Source: Nesterenkonia lutea (GTDB taxonomy: Bacteria; Actinomycetota; Actinomycetes; Actinomycetales; Micrococcaceae). From it: a stretch of DNA of 64,000 nt. The translations under genes and the position numbers were made by a program. The stretch is from assembly GCF_014873955.1 (NCBI RefSeq), contig NZ_JADBED010000001.1:2356001-2420000 (forward strand), read 5' to 3'. How positions within the stretch are numbered: position 1 is the first letter of the stretch; every line of letters starts with the position of its first letter. The notes below the pieces were generated by a model that was not told the origin of the DNA, searched no databases, and was given only the letters and a program-made list of their open reading frames with translations. Positions 7,955 through 15,582 of this stretch are shown in pieces.

Positions 7955-8418
7955 CCTTCTGGCTCTGCGGATGGTGGCCGAGAAGATCCGCTGTTGCGAG
8001 CACAGCCGCCAGACCCGGCGCTCTGAGACATGATGTCCGGCTGCGCAGAGTTCATCAGCGATGAACCGGTGTCCGAACTCAGGGTCATCGGCATGGATCT
8101 CATAGGCGGCGTTGAGCAGCTGGGCCTCCTGCCAGTCACCTTCAGATTCGCTTGTGACAAGTACGCCGTGGCTCGACGCAGGATCTCGTTTTCTTGTTCG
8201 AGTTCGCGGATGCGTTTGAGCATCTTCGACTGGTCAGCTCGGCCAGCCGCATCCTCAGCAGGCTCGACACCGTGGTGATGTGCTCGATCCTTGCTCACCC
8301 ACATCTGCAGGGCGGACTTCGAGATGCCCAGGTCTTCGCAGACCTGCTTCTGAGTCATCCCGGAATCGAGCAGCTCCAACGCGGAGGCCTTGAACTCCTC
8401 GGAGTAGATCTTCGGCAT
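7951..8418 (-). CDS. IS3-family transposase OrfA
   Basis: The N-terminal ~95 residues are a typical IS3 OrfA: a helix-turn-helix (YSEEFKASALELLDSGMTQK, VCEDLGISKSALQMW) and a leucine-zipper helix ending ENEILRRATAYLSQANL. Beyond that point the frame reads non-IS sequence (KVTGRRPSCSTPP...), because the DNA there belongs to the -1 frame encoding OrfB. Normal OrfA proteins stop soon after this helix. The extended 155-residue frame is therefore a consequence of the internal deletion that joined OrfA to the middle of OrfB. OrfA supplies DNA binding and regulation of transposition. Confidence 0.7.
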   Translation of the reverse strand: MPKIYSEEFKASALELLDSGMTQKQVCEDLGISKSALQMWVSKDRAHHHGVEPAEDAAGRADQSKMLKRIRELEQENEILRRATAYLSQANLKVTGRRPSCSTPPMRSMPMTLSSDTGSSLMNSAQPDIMSQSAGSGGCARNSGSSRPPSAEPEG

Positions 8419-8446
8419 GGGACTATCCTCTCTGCTTTCTTAGCAG

Positions 8447-9268
8447 TCAGGAAGTCAACCGAACCGTCAGCAGACCCCGCAGATGCTTCGCTCCGAGCCG
8501 CCCCAGCACTGACTGGAATGCTCGGGACCGGGTATAGGCCATCGCGTTATCGGTCATCACTCGTTTCACCGGGGCCCCGTGAGCGGCCATGAACACCGCC
8601 GCCCGGGCCAGGAAGTCGGCACAGGTCTGCCCTGTCTCATCGGGCAGCGCCTCGGCGTAGGCGAGCCGGGAGTGATCATCGACGGCCACGTGGATGTAGT
8701 CGAAACCCACCCGCTGTCGCCCGGTGTTGTGGACTTCGCGCGTCTGGCCTGGGTCTGCTCGCCATCCGCCACCGTCGGGGATGCGTCCGATCTTCTTCAC
8801 ATCCACATGCAGCAGATCCCCAGGGCCGGCATGTTCGTAGCGGCGTTCGGTGGCTCGACCTGCTCGGATCCTGGCGCCGGTGATCGGGTCCAGCTCCCAG
8901 AGCCGGGGCCACCCGGCGCGGGCGATGATTCGCGAGATCGTGCGGGCCGGTACCCCTGTGCGCACGGAGAGGTCTGCGGGGCCTTCCCGGTGGTGCTGGC
9001 GTGCGTGGAGCACCTGCTGAACCCTCTGCGGTGTGGTGGCGCCGGGGCTGCGTCGTGGTCGAGAAGACCGGTCGACCAGGCCGGTGGGGCCCTCTTCGCG
9101 GTAGCGGCGCAGCCACCGGTAGGCCGCAGTGCGCGAGATGCCGAGTTCCTTCGCGACGTGGGCTGCTGGCTGGCCATCAGCGACACGTTGGACCAGCAGA
9201 AATCGGCCATGCGGGGTCAGCCGGGAGTTGTGGTTCAGCGCAGGGCGGCGGGCGGTACGGTGAGACAA
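8447..9268 (-). pseudogene. IS481-family transposase, C-terminus missing
   Basis: Starts at TTG 9268. It has an N-terminal HTH (HVAKELGISRTAAYRWLRRY), a second HTH region and most of a DDE catalytic core: the first Asp in LLHVDVKKIGRI and the second in KRVMTDNAMAY. At GAKHLRG the frame enters the IS3 terminal repeat (LLTVRLTS stop). The third catalytic residue, the Glu expected about 35 residues later, and the C-terminal ~60 residues are absent. It cannot be an active transposase. Confidence 0.75.
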
Positions 9269-9362
9269 GGAGACCTCTTAGATCAGTTGGCTGCGTGTGG
9301 TAACCACCAACCTAAGAGGTCTCCGCCCTCTTCACATGTCAACAACGTCGTGGCCGAGTACA
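8447..9362 (-). mobile_element. IS481-family insertion sequence, left end lost
   Basis: The right tip is inferred at about 9362, where the minus strand begins TGTACTCGGCCACGACG, the kind of TGT end used by IS481 elements. Just inside it are a 13-bp perfect inverted repeat GGAGACCTCTTAG (9269-9281) / CTAAGAGGTCTCC (9312-9324) and the transposase start. The left part is replaced by the IS3 copy, and I found no continuation of it on the far side (below 7347). The IS3 insertion or a later deletion therefore removed it. Confidence 0.65.
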
Positions 9363-10556
9363 CCTAGGCCGCGCACCCCGATAGGCACCTACGGAGAGAT
9401 CCGGGTCGAGATCCCACAGAAGGTCATGGACGACAACCTGCAGCGCACCCAAGCGGGAAAGCCGGTACGCGCCAAGCAGTACCGGGCCCGCACGTACTAT
9501 CGCTTCTCGAACGGCAAGAACCAGCAGATCGAGCCGTGGGGCACAAGCCGCTCACGGGCGACCGCAGCGTTGAAAGCAGCGATTCTGACGATAGAGCCCG
9601 ACGTCGGCAGTGAACTGAAACCCAGCACAAGTCTGCGCGCGCTTGGTCAGAGGTTCCTAGTCAGCAAGCGAGACTTGGGGCGCTCGGAAGGGACACTGGA
9701 GACCTACAGCTACGCCGTGGACGCGCATATCTCGAAGAAGATCGGCGACCTCAGCATTGCTGAGGCCAACCCGGAGCGGCTCCAGAGGTTCCTCACTCGC
9801 GTCGAGAAGGAGTCTGGACCTGGAGCTGCGAAGAACTGTCGATCGACACTAAGCGGGATGATGGGCCTCGCGGTGCGAAACGGCGCCATCACCCACAATC
9901 CCGTTCGAGAGCTTGAGCGCATCACGCAGCGCAAGAAGAAGGGCAGTTCGGCAATCCCCGTAGGCGAGCTCCCCACCTTCTTAGAGAAGGTGCACGCCGA
10001 CTCAAGCTTGCTCGCCTGGGACACCGCGGAATTGATTGACTTCATGTTGTCGTCTGGCTGGCGCGTGGCAGAAGTCTGCGCCTTGGATGTGAAGTCGGTG
10101 AACTTCGCCGCGGGCACTGCCACGGTCGAAGCCATCAACGTTCGGGTGAAGGGTCAGGGCGTCATCCGTCAGGCGTTCCCCAAGACCACGAAGTCTGGCC
10201 GCACGACTCCTCTACCGAAGCCCACCATGAACCTGCTGCGCCGTCGCCACGAACGACTGAAGCACGAGACCACCCTGCTGTTCCCGACGCCGTTGTTGCG
10301 ACTGAGGGACCCCTCCAACACTCAACGTGAGGTTCGGGATCGACGAGACCTTTTGGGCTACCCCGAACTTTCCACACACTCGTTCCGGAAGACCGTCGCT
10401 ACGATCCTGGACAAGGCGGGGCTCTCGGCCACCGATATTGCCGACTACCTCGGCCATGAGAACCCGTCCATGACTCAGGATGTCTACATGAACACCGTGA
10501 AGGGGGCGGCGGAAGCAGCCAGAGTCATGGAGAAACAGCTCGTTGGACTGATTTGA
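9336..10556 (+). CDS. int: Tyrosine recombinase / phage-type integrase
   Basis: A 406-residue site-specific recombinase. It has an N-terminal Arm-type DNA-binding region, a SAM-like core-binding domain (about 100-190) and a catalytic domain with the expected residues: Arg in SSGWRVAEV, His-Arg in THSFRKT, His in LGHENPSMT and the nucleophile Tyr in TQDVYMNT. It should integrate the island into the adjacent tRNA-Phe gene. The native start has been displaced: the IS481 right tip joins at about 9362, just before RPRTPIGTYG, and the first in-frame ATG now available (9336) lies in IS sequence and adds MSTTSWPSTP. Translation from this start is possible but unproven; an upstream in-frame GTG at 9297 is also available. 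The catalytic domain itself looks intact. Confidence 0.8.
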   Translation: MSTTSWPSTPRPRTPIGTYGEIRVEIPQKVMDDNLQRTQAGKPVRAKQYRARTYYRFSNGKNQQIEPWGTSRSRATAALKAAILTIEPDVGSELKPSTSLRALGQRFLVSKRDLGRSEGTLETYSYAVDAHISKKIGDLSIAEANPERLQRFLTRVEKESGPGAAKNCRSTLSGMMGLAVRNGAITHNPVRELERITQRKKKGSSAIPVGELPTFLEKVHADSSLLAWDTAELIDFMLSSGWRVAEVCALDVKSVNFAAGTATVEAINVRVKGQGVIRQAFPKTTKSGRTTPLPKPTMNLLRRRHERLKHETTLLFPTPLLRLRDPSNTQREVRDRRDLLGYPELSTHSFRKTVATILDKAGLSATDIADYLGHENPSMTQDVYMNTVKGAAEAARVMEKQLVGLI

Positions 10557-10594
10557 ATTTACGGAATTTATACGGAACGACTGACTGAAAGCAT

Positions 10595-11893
10595 GGGTTA
10601 TAGGAACAAATGTGTGTACAGCACGGCCCTGGATGCCTGATCTGACGCTGATGTAGAGGGTTGCACATGCTTTGAAAGCATGTGCTGTGACTCCTCCCTC
10701 GAATCAGCCGGTCTGTGGTGTATGCGCGACCAAGCTGGTGAAGAACGGTAAGACCAGCGCCGGGCGCACCCGATGGCGATGCAAATCATGCGGGTCCTCA
10801 GCGACACAGTCCCGGGCTGATATCTCTCGACGCGCAGAGCTGAGCTGGTTCCTGGACTGGCTGTTGGGCCGAGCGATTCAGAGCGACTTCGGGCTCACTG
10901 ACCGAGGCTTCCGGAAGAAGACCGCCTGGTGCTGGGAGATCGAGGTCCCTCAGCCTGGGCCCACCGGTGAGATTCACCGACAGGTCATCTTTGATGGGAC
11001 CTACTTCTCCGGCTGGTGCGTACTCATCGCCCACAAGGGCCAACATGTGCTGGGCTGGCAGTGGTGTGATCAAGAGAAGAAGGCCGCCTGGGAAGCGCTG
11101 CTGAAGCAGCTCCCTGCCCCAGACGTGGTGGTCACCGACGGCGGCACCGGACTCCGCGCCGCGCTGGATCAGCAGTGGCGGCACACCCGGATCCAGCGGT
11201 GTTATTTCCACATCTACGCCGCGGTACGCAGGCACACCACCTTGGCCCCGAGATTGCCGGCGGGCCAAGAGATCCTGGGGCTGACCAGGGATCTCATGCG
11301 GGTCAGGGACCTCGATGCCGCCGTGGCCTGGATGGGCGCCTACGCCTCCTGGGAAGCACGATGGGAGTCGTTTCTGAAACAGCGCACCTACGCCAGGGCC
11401 GGGGTGGACCGACCCTCGTGGGTGAAGCCGAATCAAGCGTGGTGGTACACCCACATCCGGCTGCGCCGAGTCCAAGGACTCTACCGGCAACTCCTGCGGG
11501 ATCGATCGCTGTTCACCTGGCTCGAGGACCGTTTTCACACCGAGGGCAGCGCCACGGTGGAGCGGACGACTTCACGGTTAGAAGGTGGACCGAATAACGC
11601 GATCAAGCATCTGCTGCGTGGCCACCGCGGACTGAGCGAGAGTCATGCTCGCAGCGCTGTGGACTGGCTGCTCAACACCATGATTGAACACCCACACGAC
11701 CCATGGATGCTGGCCCACCGGCATCGTGAGGGGACTGCAGAACCTGCACGGCGCAGATTCATCGCGGAAGAACATATCGGACCTGCGACCTATGGCACGG
11801 CTGCCACTGCTGAAGAGGGGCTCTGGGGCCGTTCAGGATGGGCAGGGATGCCATGACACGCCGGGGCTATACACACATTTGTTCCGATAACCC
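10595..11893 (+). mobile_element. IS1249-like insertion sequence (IS256 group), complete
   Basis: The element is 1299 bp. Its terminal inverted repeats start GGGTTAT, then one mismatch, then GGAACAAATGTGTGTA, continuing with few mismatches. The 8-bp target duplication GAAAGCAT is perfect on both sides (10587-10594 and 11894-11901). Intact ends, duplication and open reading frame indicate a recent, probably still mobile copy. It separates the integrase from the tRNA-Phe gene. Confidence 0.9.
10672..11856 (+). CDS. IS1249-family transposase
   Basis: A 394-residue DDE transposase. The N-terminus carries a zinc ribbon (CGVCATKL...CKSCGSS) used for end recognition. The catalytic region includes VIFDGTYFSG (first Asp) and VVVTDGGTGLRAALDQQW (second Asp), then CYFHIYAAVRRHT and, near the end, a candidate catalytic Glu in ATVERTTSRLEGGPNNAIKH. 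This organisation matches the IS1249 branch of the IS256 family found in corynebacteria and micrococci. The gene fills the element between intact inverted repeats with no stop or frameshift, so it is probably active. The start is placed at ATG 10672; an ATG is not clearly preceded by a ribosome-binding site. Confidence 0.85.
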   Translation: MKACAVTPPSNQPVCGVCATKLVKNGKTSAGRTRWRCKSCGSSATQSRADISRRAELSWFLDWLLGRAIQSDFGLTDRGFRKKTAWCWEIEVPQPGPTGEIHRQVIFDGTYFSGWCVLIAHKGQHVLGWQWCDQEKKAAWEALLKQLPAPDVVVTDGGTGLRAALDQQWRHTRIQRCYFHIYAAVRRHTTLAPRLPAGQEILGLTRDLMRVRDLDAAVAWMGAYASWEARWESFLKQRTYARAGVDRPSWVKPNQAWWYTHIRLRRVQGLYRQLLRDRSLFTWLEDRFHTEGSATVERTTSRLEGGPNNAIKHLLRGHRGLSESHARSAVDWLLNTMIEHPHDPWMLAHRHREGTAEPARRRFIAEEHIGPATYGTAATAEEGLWGRSGWAGMP

Positions 11894-11924
11894 GAAAGCA
11901 TTTCCGGATCTGGTCCCAGACCCA

Positions 11925-11954
11925 AGAAAACCCCCGGAAATCCAGGGGTTTTCT
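11925..11954 (-). terminator. Terminator of the tRNA cluster
   Basis: Inverted repeat AGAAAACCCC (11925-11934) / GGGGTTTTCT (11945-11954) with a 10-nt loop, 20 bp beyond the tRNA-Phe 3' end. On the minus strand it ends in TTTTCTT, as expected for an intrinsic terminator. Confidence 0.7.
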
Positions 11955-11974
11955 GTCCCGTTACCGGGTAAAGG

Positions 11975-12047
11975 TGGCTCCGACCGGCGTCGATCCGGTG
12001 ACCTTTCGATTTTCAGTCGAACGCTCTACCAACTGAGCTACAGAGCC
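11975..12047 (-). tRNA. tRNA-Phe (GAA)
   Basis: The 73-nt minus-strand sequence folds as a tRNA: acceptor GGCTCTG, D-arm TAGCTCAGTTGGTAGAGC, anticodon loop CTGAAAA giving anticodon GAA (12012-12014), T-arm GGATCGACGCCGG and discriminator A. CCA is not encoded. It is the last gene of a Glu-Asp-Phe cluster. The integrase lies on its 3' side (about 120 bp away once the IS1249-like element is subtracted), which makes its 3' end the likely attachment site of the island. Confidence 0.95.
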
Positions 12048-12108
12048 ATCGACGCCATCTCAAGCGACGACTCGCTCTCCGGCCAGATCCTCTGTACAGA
12101 GAGTGAAG

Positions 12109-12182
12109 CGACCCTGACGGGACTTGAACCCGCGACCTCCGCCGTGACAGGGCGGCGCGCTAACCAACTGCGCTACAGGGCC
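12109..12182 (-). tRNA. tRNA-Asp (GTC)
   Basis: A 74-nt minus-strand tRNA with acceptor GGCCCTG, anticodon loop CTGTCAC (anticodon GTC), T-loop GGTTCAAGTCC and discriminator G. It sits between tRNA-Glu and tRNA-Phe and is probably processed from the same transcript. Confidence 0.95.
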
Positions 12183-12320
12183 TTACTTTGTGCCTTTTGG
12201 CACGGAGAGAAACTTTACCAGTCCCGCTCCTGCTGTCCAAATCACGCGCTCTCTCGAAGCTCCGCGCAACACTGGACCTGACGTCGCGACCACTGGCCGC
12301 GACTCTTCATTGCTGAAGCG

Positions 12321-12393
12321 TACCCCCAACGGGATTCGAACCCGTGCCGCCGCCGTGAAAGGGCGGTGTCCTAGGCCGCTAGACGATGGGGGC
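12321..12393 (-). tRNA. tRNA-Glu (TTC)
   Basis: A 73-nt minus-strand tRNA with acceptor GCCCCCA, anticodon loop CTTTCAC (anticodon TTC) and T-loop GGTTCGAATCC; the first acceptor pair is G-U. It is the first gene of the Glu-Asp-Phe cluster. Confidence 0.95.
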
Positions 12394-12485
12394 CCGATCC
12401 CCATGAGGGAACTGTAAAAGTCTAGGTCGAACAGCTCGCACAGAGCAAATCCGACGACAGCGTCACACCTCTGTGCATGCGTCCC

Positions 12486-12491
12486 TAGACT
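12486..12491 (+). promoter_or_regulatory. Leaderless -10 box (TAGACT)
   Basis: TAGACT, 6 nt, ATG 12498. An alternative GTG at 12492 directly abuts the box and would precede the transcription start, so ATG 12498 is the start. Confidence 0.65.
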
Positions 12492-12497
12492 GTGCTC

Positions 12498-12863
12498 ATG
12501 GCCTTTGAGATGAGCGACGAGGAGTTCGACTCCGCCACGGCCGACGCCCTGGACAGAATCCCGCCGAATCTCGCCGATCAGCTCGAGAACGTCGCCGTCT
12601 TTGTGGAGGATCGCTACGAGCCCCAGCCCTGGGAGGATCCCTCCACTGTGCTGCTGGGACTCTATGAAGGCATCCCTCTGACCGAGCGTGGTGGGGAGGG
12701 GTGGTCGATGCCTGATCGCATCACCTTATATAAGGAGCCGATCCTGGAGATCTGTCAGAGCCGCACCGAGGTGACCACCCAGATCACGATCACCGTGATC
12801 CACGAAGTCGCCCACTTCTTCGGCATTGATGACCAGACATTGCACCGCCTGGGCTGGGGCTGA
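12498..12863 (+). CDS. Metallopeptidase family protein (minimal zincin, DUF1025 type)
   Basis: A 121-residue cytoplasmic protein with a zinc-protease motif near the C-terminus: ITVIHEVAHFFGIDDQTLH (HExxH plus a downstream acidic residue). The N-terminal half (FVEDRYEPQPWEDPSTVLLG and LYEGIPLTERG) matches the small actinobacterial metallopeptidase family of about 115-140 residues. Its substrates are unknown. A TAGACT box with 6-nt spacing fixes ATG 12498 as a leaderless start. It lies head-to-head with the tRNA cluster. Zinc binding is inferred from the motif; the family is known mostly from structural genomics. Confidence 0.8.
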   Translation: MAFEMSDEEFDSATADALDRIPPNLADQLENVAVFVEDRYEPQPWEDPSTVLLGLYEGIPLTERGGEGWSMPDRITLYKEPILEICQSRTEVTTQITITVIHEVAHFFGIDDQTLHRLGWG

Positions 12864-13307
12864 ACTGCGCACAACTGCCGAATGAATCAGCGACGCTGAA
12901 AATCGTTAGCACAGAGTGATTCGAATGTCTGGGAACCTCCAACCTTCAACCTACTTGAAGGTTGAGCCAAGCAGCTTTTACTCCTGCATCCCCGGAATGA
13001 CGCGGAAGCAGCGTTCACAGCTTGATCACAGGAACGACACGACCTGTTGCCAATATGACGAATTCACAACTATCGTTGCCGGCGTAGCGCCAAAAGGCTC
13101 GAATCGCGGTTCCCATCGTTTCGCTTCGGCCTCTGAATCACATGGCTAGCACCGCACGGCGATCACTTCACGGTTGAGGGTTTCCCAGACCTTCTTCCCA
13201 GGGTCCGCCTGGCCACATGGACTCAGGAGCTGAGGCACCCGCGTTTCGACCGGCCCCTGAGAAGGGCTGCGGCGCTGCCCCCAGTGAGGACTAAGTGAGG
13301 ATCTACC
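12864..13307. other. Intergenic region with hairpin and long leader
   Basis: In 444 nt without a gene, the clear element is a hairpin with 10-bp perfect arms (CAACCTTCAA 12940-12949, TTGAAGGTTG 12955-12964, 5-nt loop). It could terminate the metallopeptidase transcript or bind a regulator. The remaining ~340 nt before the NlpC/P60 gene is unusually long for this genome and may be a regulated leader, but I could not match it to a known riboswitch. Confidence 0.45.
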
Positions 13308-15398
13308 GTGAAATACCGTCGCAATCTTGCGGTGGCCGCAGTCACTGCCGCCGTCGTGACGACAGCATTGGTCGGGACGACGCTCCCGGATCTCGTGGCA
13401 GACCGTGCCGCCAATGCCGTCGAACAGAATGACAACAACAACTCCGACTCCGTCGCCCTGACCGAGCTCCCCGCCGTCCCCTCCGCCAAGGAGATCTCCT
13501 CCGCCCGAGGTTCCTCTCAGGCTACGGAGCAGATGATCGATGAGATCTCTGATCGCATCTCCCAGGCCAGCCAGCGAGCGCTGGAACTGGAAGCGGCGAT
13601 GCAGGAGCAGCACCAGGCGGCAGTGCAGTCACAGGTCGAGGCCGATGAAGCCGCCGCCGCCGCCGATGAGGCCCGTGCAGCAGCTGAAGAGACTCAGGCC
13701 GCCGCCGCGGAGGAGTACCAGGAGCCGGACACCACCGCCGCAGAGGTCCTGCTGACCGAAGAGGACAGCCTGGCCGACGCCGCCACCGACACGCAGCTGG
13801 AGGAGCAGGCCGAACAGGACGCCGTCTCCGCCGAGCAGGAAGCTCAGGAGGCCGAGAGCCTCGCGGAGCAGGCTCGGCAGGACTCCACGAGTGCCGCCGA
13901 GGCCAGCGAGAACGCTGAGCGTGCCACCGAGACCACTCGCACAGATGTGGAACAGGTGGGCGATACCCTCCAGGACCTCCTCAAGACGCTCATGGAGCTC
14001 GAGGGCTGGGAGGGTGACCTGCAGAGCTTCTTCGAACAGATCCTCGGCAACGCCGACTTCGTCGACGAGGACGGCCAGGTCGACAACGAGGAGCTCACCT
14101 ACCGCATCACTGCCCTCCGCGCCGATGCCGAGCAGGCTCGGGTCACCGACGAGGATGCAGAGGCAGCCGAGGCTGAAGAGGCCGACGCCGCTGAAGAAGA
14201 CGAGGCCGCCGAGGCAGAAGCAGCCGAAGAGGCAGCAGAGGCCGAGGAAGCTGAGGCTGCTGAGGCGCAGGCCGCAGAAGATGCCGCCGCACAGGAAGCC
14301 GCAGATGAGGCCGCGGCAGCCGAAGCCGCTGAGGCCCAGGCCGCAGAAGATGCCGCGGCAGCCGCAGAGGCTGAGGCTGAAGAGACTTCCTCGGAAGGTG
14401 CGGACGGGGAAGCCGCACCTTCCGAGGAACCAGAACCGGAACCGGCTCCAGAACCAGTCATCGCCTCCTTCAGTGATCTCAGCGCCAGCATGCAGACGCT
14501 GATGCGTCAGGGTGCCGAGCTGGAGTCTGCGGACGGCGGTGCCCAGGATTATTACCGGACCGTGCTGAACAACGATGCGCTGACCAACGCGGACGGCAAC
14601 GCTTCCTGGAGCAAGCTGCGTGGGCATGTCAGCTACCTTCAGGACCAGGTCGAGCCGGAACCAGAGCCCGAACCTGAGCCCGAGCCCGAGCCCGAGCCTG
14701 AGCCTGAGCCGGTCATCTCCTCCTACGGCGACCTCAGCACCAGCATGCAGACGCTGATGCGCCAGGGCGCCGAGCTGGAGTCTTCCTTCAACGGAGGCGC
14801 GCAGGACTACTACCGAGCCGTGCTGAACAATGGGGCACTGACCAACGCGGACGGAAACGTCTCGTGGAACAAGCTGCGGTGGCATGTCGATTACCTGCAG
14901 GACCAGGTCGAACCCGAGCCAGAGCCCGAGCCGGAGCCGGAGCCCGAGCCCGTCGAGCAGACTCAGGCTCCTGCACCGACTCAGTCGCAGAATCAGTCGC
15001 AGTCGTCGGCGAACGTGACCCCGGCCAGCAGCAACTCAAACGCTGCCGAGATCGCGATCAACTGGGCCGTGGGACAGGCGAACCGCGGCGACGTCCGCTA
15101 CGTGCTGGGCGCAAACGGGCCCAATGCGTTTGACTGCTCGTCCCTGGTGCAGCAGGCCTTCGGTCAGGCTGGAGTCAGCCTGAGCCGGACCACCTACACC
15201 CAGGTCTATGAGGGCCGGGCGGTGTCTCAGGGAGATATGCAGCGCGGGGATCTGCTCTTCTTCGGAAGCGCGACCGCCCCGGGACACGTGGGCATCTACC
15301 TCGGCAATGGGCAGATGGTCGATGCCTCGAACCCCACACGGGGTCTGACTGTTCGCTCGGTCTACCAGACGCCCTCAGCGGTTCGCCGCGTGGTGTGA
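13308..15398 (+). CDS. Secreted NlpC/P60 peptidoglycan endopeptidase with repeats
   Basis: A 696-residue exported cell-wall hydrolase. It has a signal peptide (MKYRRNLAVAAVTAAVV, cleavage near residue 37), an Ala/Glu coiled coil (about 60-215) and a first repeat-like unit (about 218-277). A very acidic Ala/Glu tract (280-375) follows, then two near-identical 65-residue repeats (384-448 and 469-534) separated by Glu-Pro strings, and a C-terminal NlpC/P60 domain (about 580-696). The catalytic Cys is in NAFDCSSLVQQAF and the catalytic His in GHVGIYLG. NlpC/P60 enzymes of this class usually cut D-Glu-meso-DAP stem peptides. The start is GTG 13308 behind GTGAGG. The repeats contain a DxDG-like loop and are of unknown function; RipA/RipC-like proteins have different N-termini. 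It is monocistronic, ending at a hairpin. Confidence 0.85.
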   Translation: MKYRRNLAVAAVTAAVVTTALVGTTLPDLVADRAANAVEQNDNNNSDSVALTELPAVPSAKEISSARGSSQATEQMIDEISDRISQASQRALELEAAMQEQHQAAVQSQVEADEAAAAADEARAAAEETQAAAAEEYQEPDTTAAEVLLTEEDSLADAATDTQLEEQAEQDAVSAEQEAQEAESLAEQARQDSTSAAEASENAERATETTRTDVEQVGDTLQDLLKTLMELEGWEGDLQSFFEQILGNADFVDEDGQVDNEELTYRITALRADAEQARVTDEDAEAAEAEEADAAEEDEAAEAEAAEEAAEAEEAEAAEAQAAEDAAAQEAADEAAAAEAAEAQAAEDAAAAAEAEAEETSSEGADGEAAPSEEPEPEPAPEPVIASFSDLSASMQTLMRQGAELESADGGAQDYYRTVLNNDALTNADGNASWSKLRGHVSYLQDQVEPEPEPEPEPEPEPEPEPEPVISSYGDLSTSMQTLMRQGAELESSFNGGAQDYYRAVLNNGALTNADGNVSWNKLRWHVDYLQDQVEPEPEPEPEPEPEPVEQTQAPAPTQSQNQSQSSANVTPASSNSNAAEIAINWAVGQANRGDVRYVLGANGPNAFDCSSLVQQAFGQAGVSLSRTTYTQVYEGRAVSQGDMQRGDLLFFGSATAPGHVGIYLGNGQMVDASNPTRGLTVRSVYQTPSAVRRVV
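14457..14909 (+). repeat. Intragenic tandem 65-residue repeat
   Basis: Units 14457-14651 and 14712-14909 encode closely similar blocks (DLSASMQTLMRQGAELES, AQDYYRTVLNNDALTNADGN, WSKLRGHVSYLQDQV). They are joined and followed by Glu-Pro repeats. A more divergent third unit lies upstream at about 13960-14139 (DLQSFFEQILGNADF, DEDGQVDNEELTYRI). Confidence 0.75.
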
Positions 15399-15475
15399 GC
15401 TGGAGAATACCCACAACTGAATAACCTCTCACTGGATTCTCCCGCTCGCGGTAGGGCGGAGAGATGATCACACGA

Positions 15476-15512
15476 ATGAGGGCTCCCGGCGTCGGACACC
15501 GGGAGCCCTCAT
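15476..15512. terminator. Bidirectional terminator hairpin
   Basis: Arms ATGAGGGCTCCCGG (15476-15489) and CCGGGAGCCCTCAT (15499-15512) with a 9-nt loop, between the convergent NlpC/P60 and universal stress genes. Confidence 0.75.
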
Positions 15513-15582
15513 CTCTGCGTCTGTGCTGCTCGCGAATGGGCTGCGAGGCAGGGTCCTCTCCACTGCCGGGAGGGCAGGGGGC

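Larger units (their letters stand above)
7347..8477 (-). mobile_element. IS3-family insertion sequence, internally deleted
   Basis: The terminal inverted repeats are clear. The left end reads GGGTCTGCTGACGGTT; the right end is its complement at 8462-8477, and similarity extends about 10 bp further inward with three mismatches. IS3-family elements end in TG...CA, so the exact tips are probably 7352 and 8472. It encodes OrfA and OrfB on the minus strand, but the OrfB N-terminal helix-turn-helix part is missing. No matching 3-4-bp target duplication flanks it, consistent with a deletion next to the left end. The right end lies inside an IS481-family transposase gene. Confidence 0.75.

Noticed and set aside
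13146..13307. c-di-AMP (ydaO) riboswitch before the NlpC/P60 gene
   Set aside because: The location fits, but the conserved core segments (the GGGGTGAATC-like and CCGAACCCG-CAGC-like blocks) are not present.
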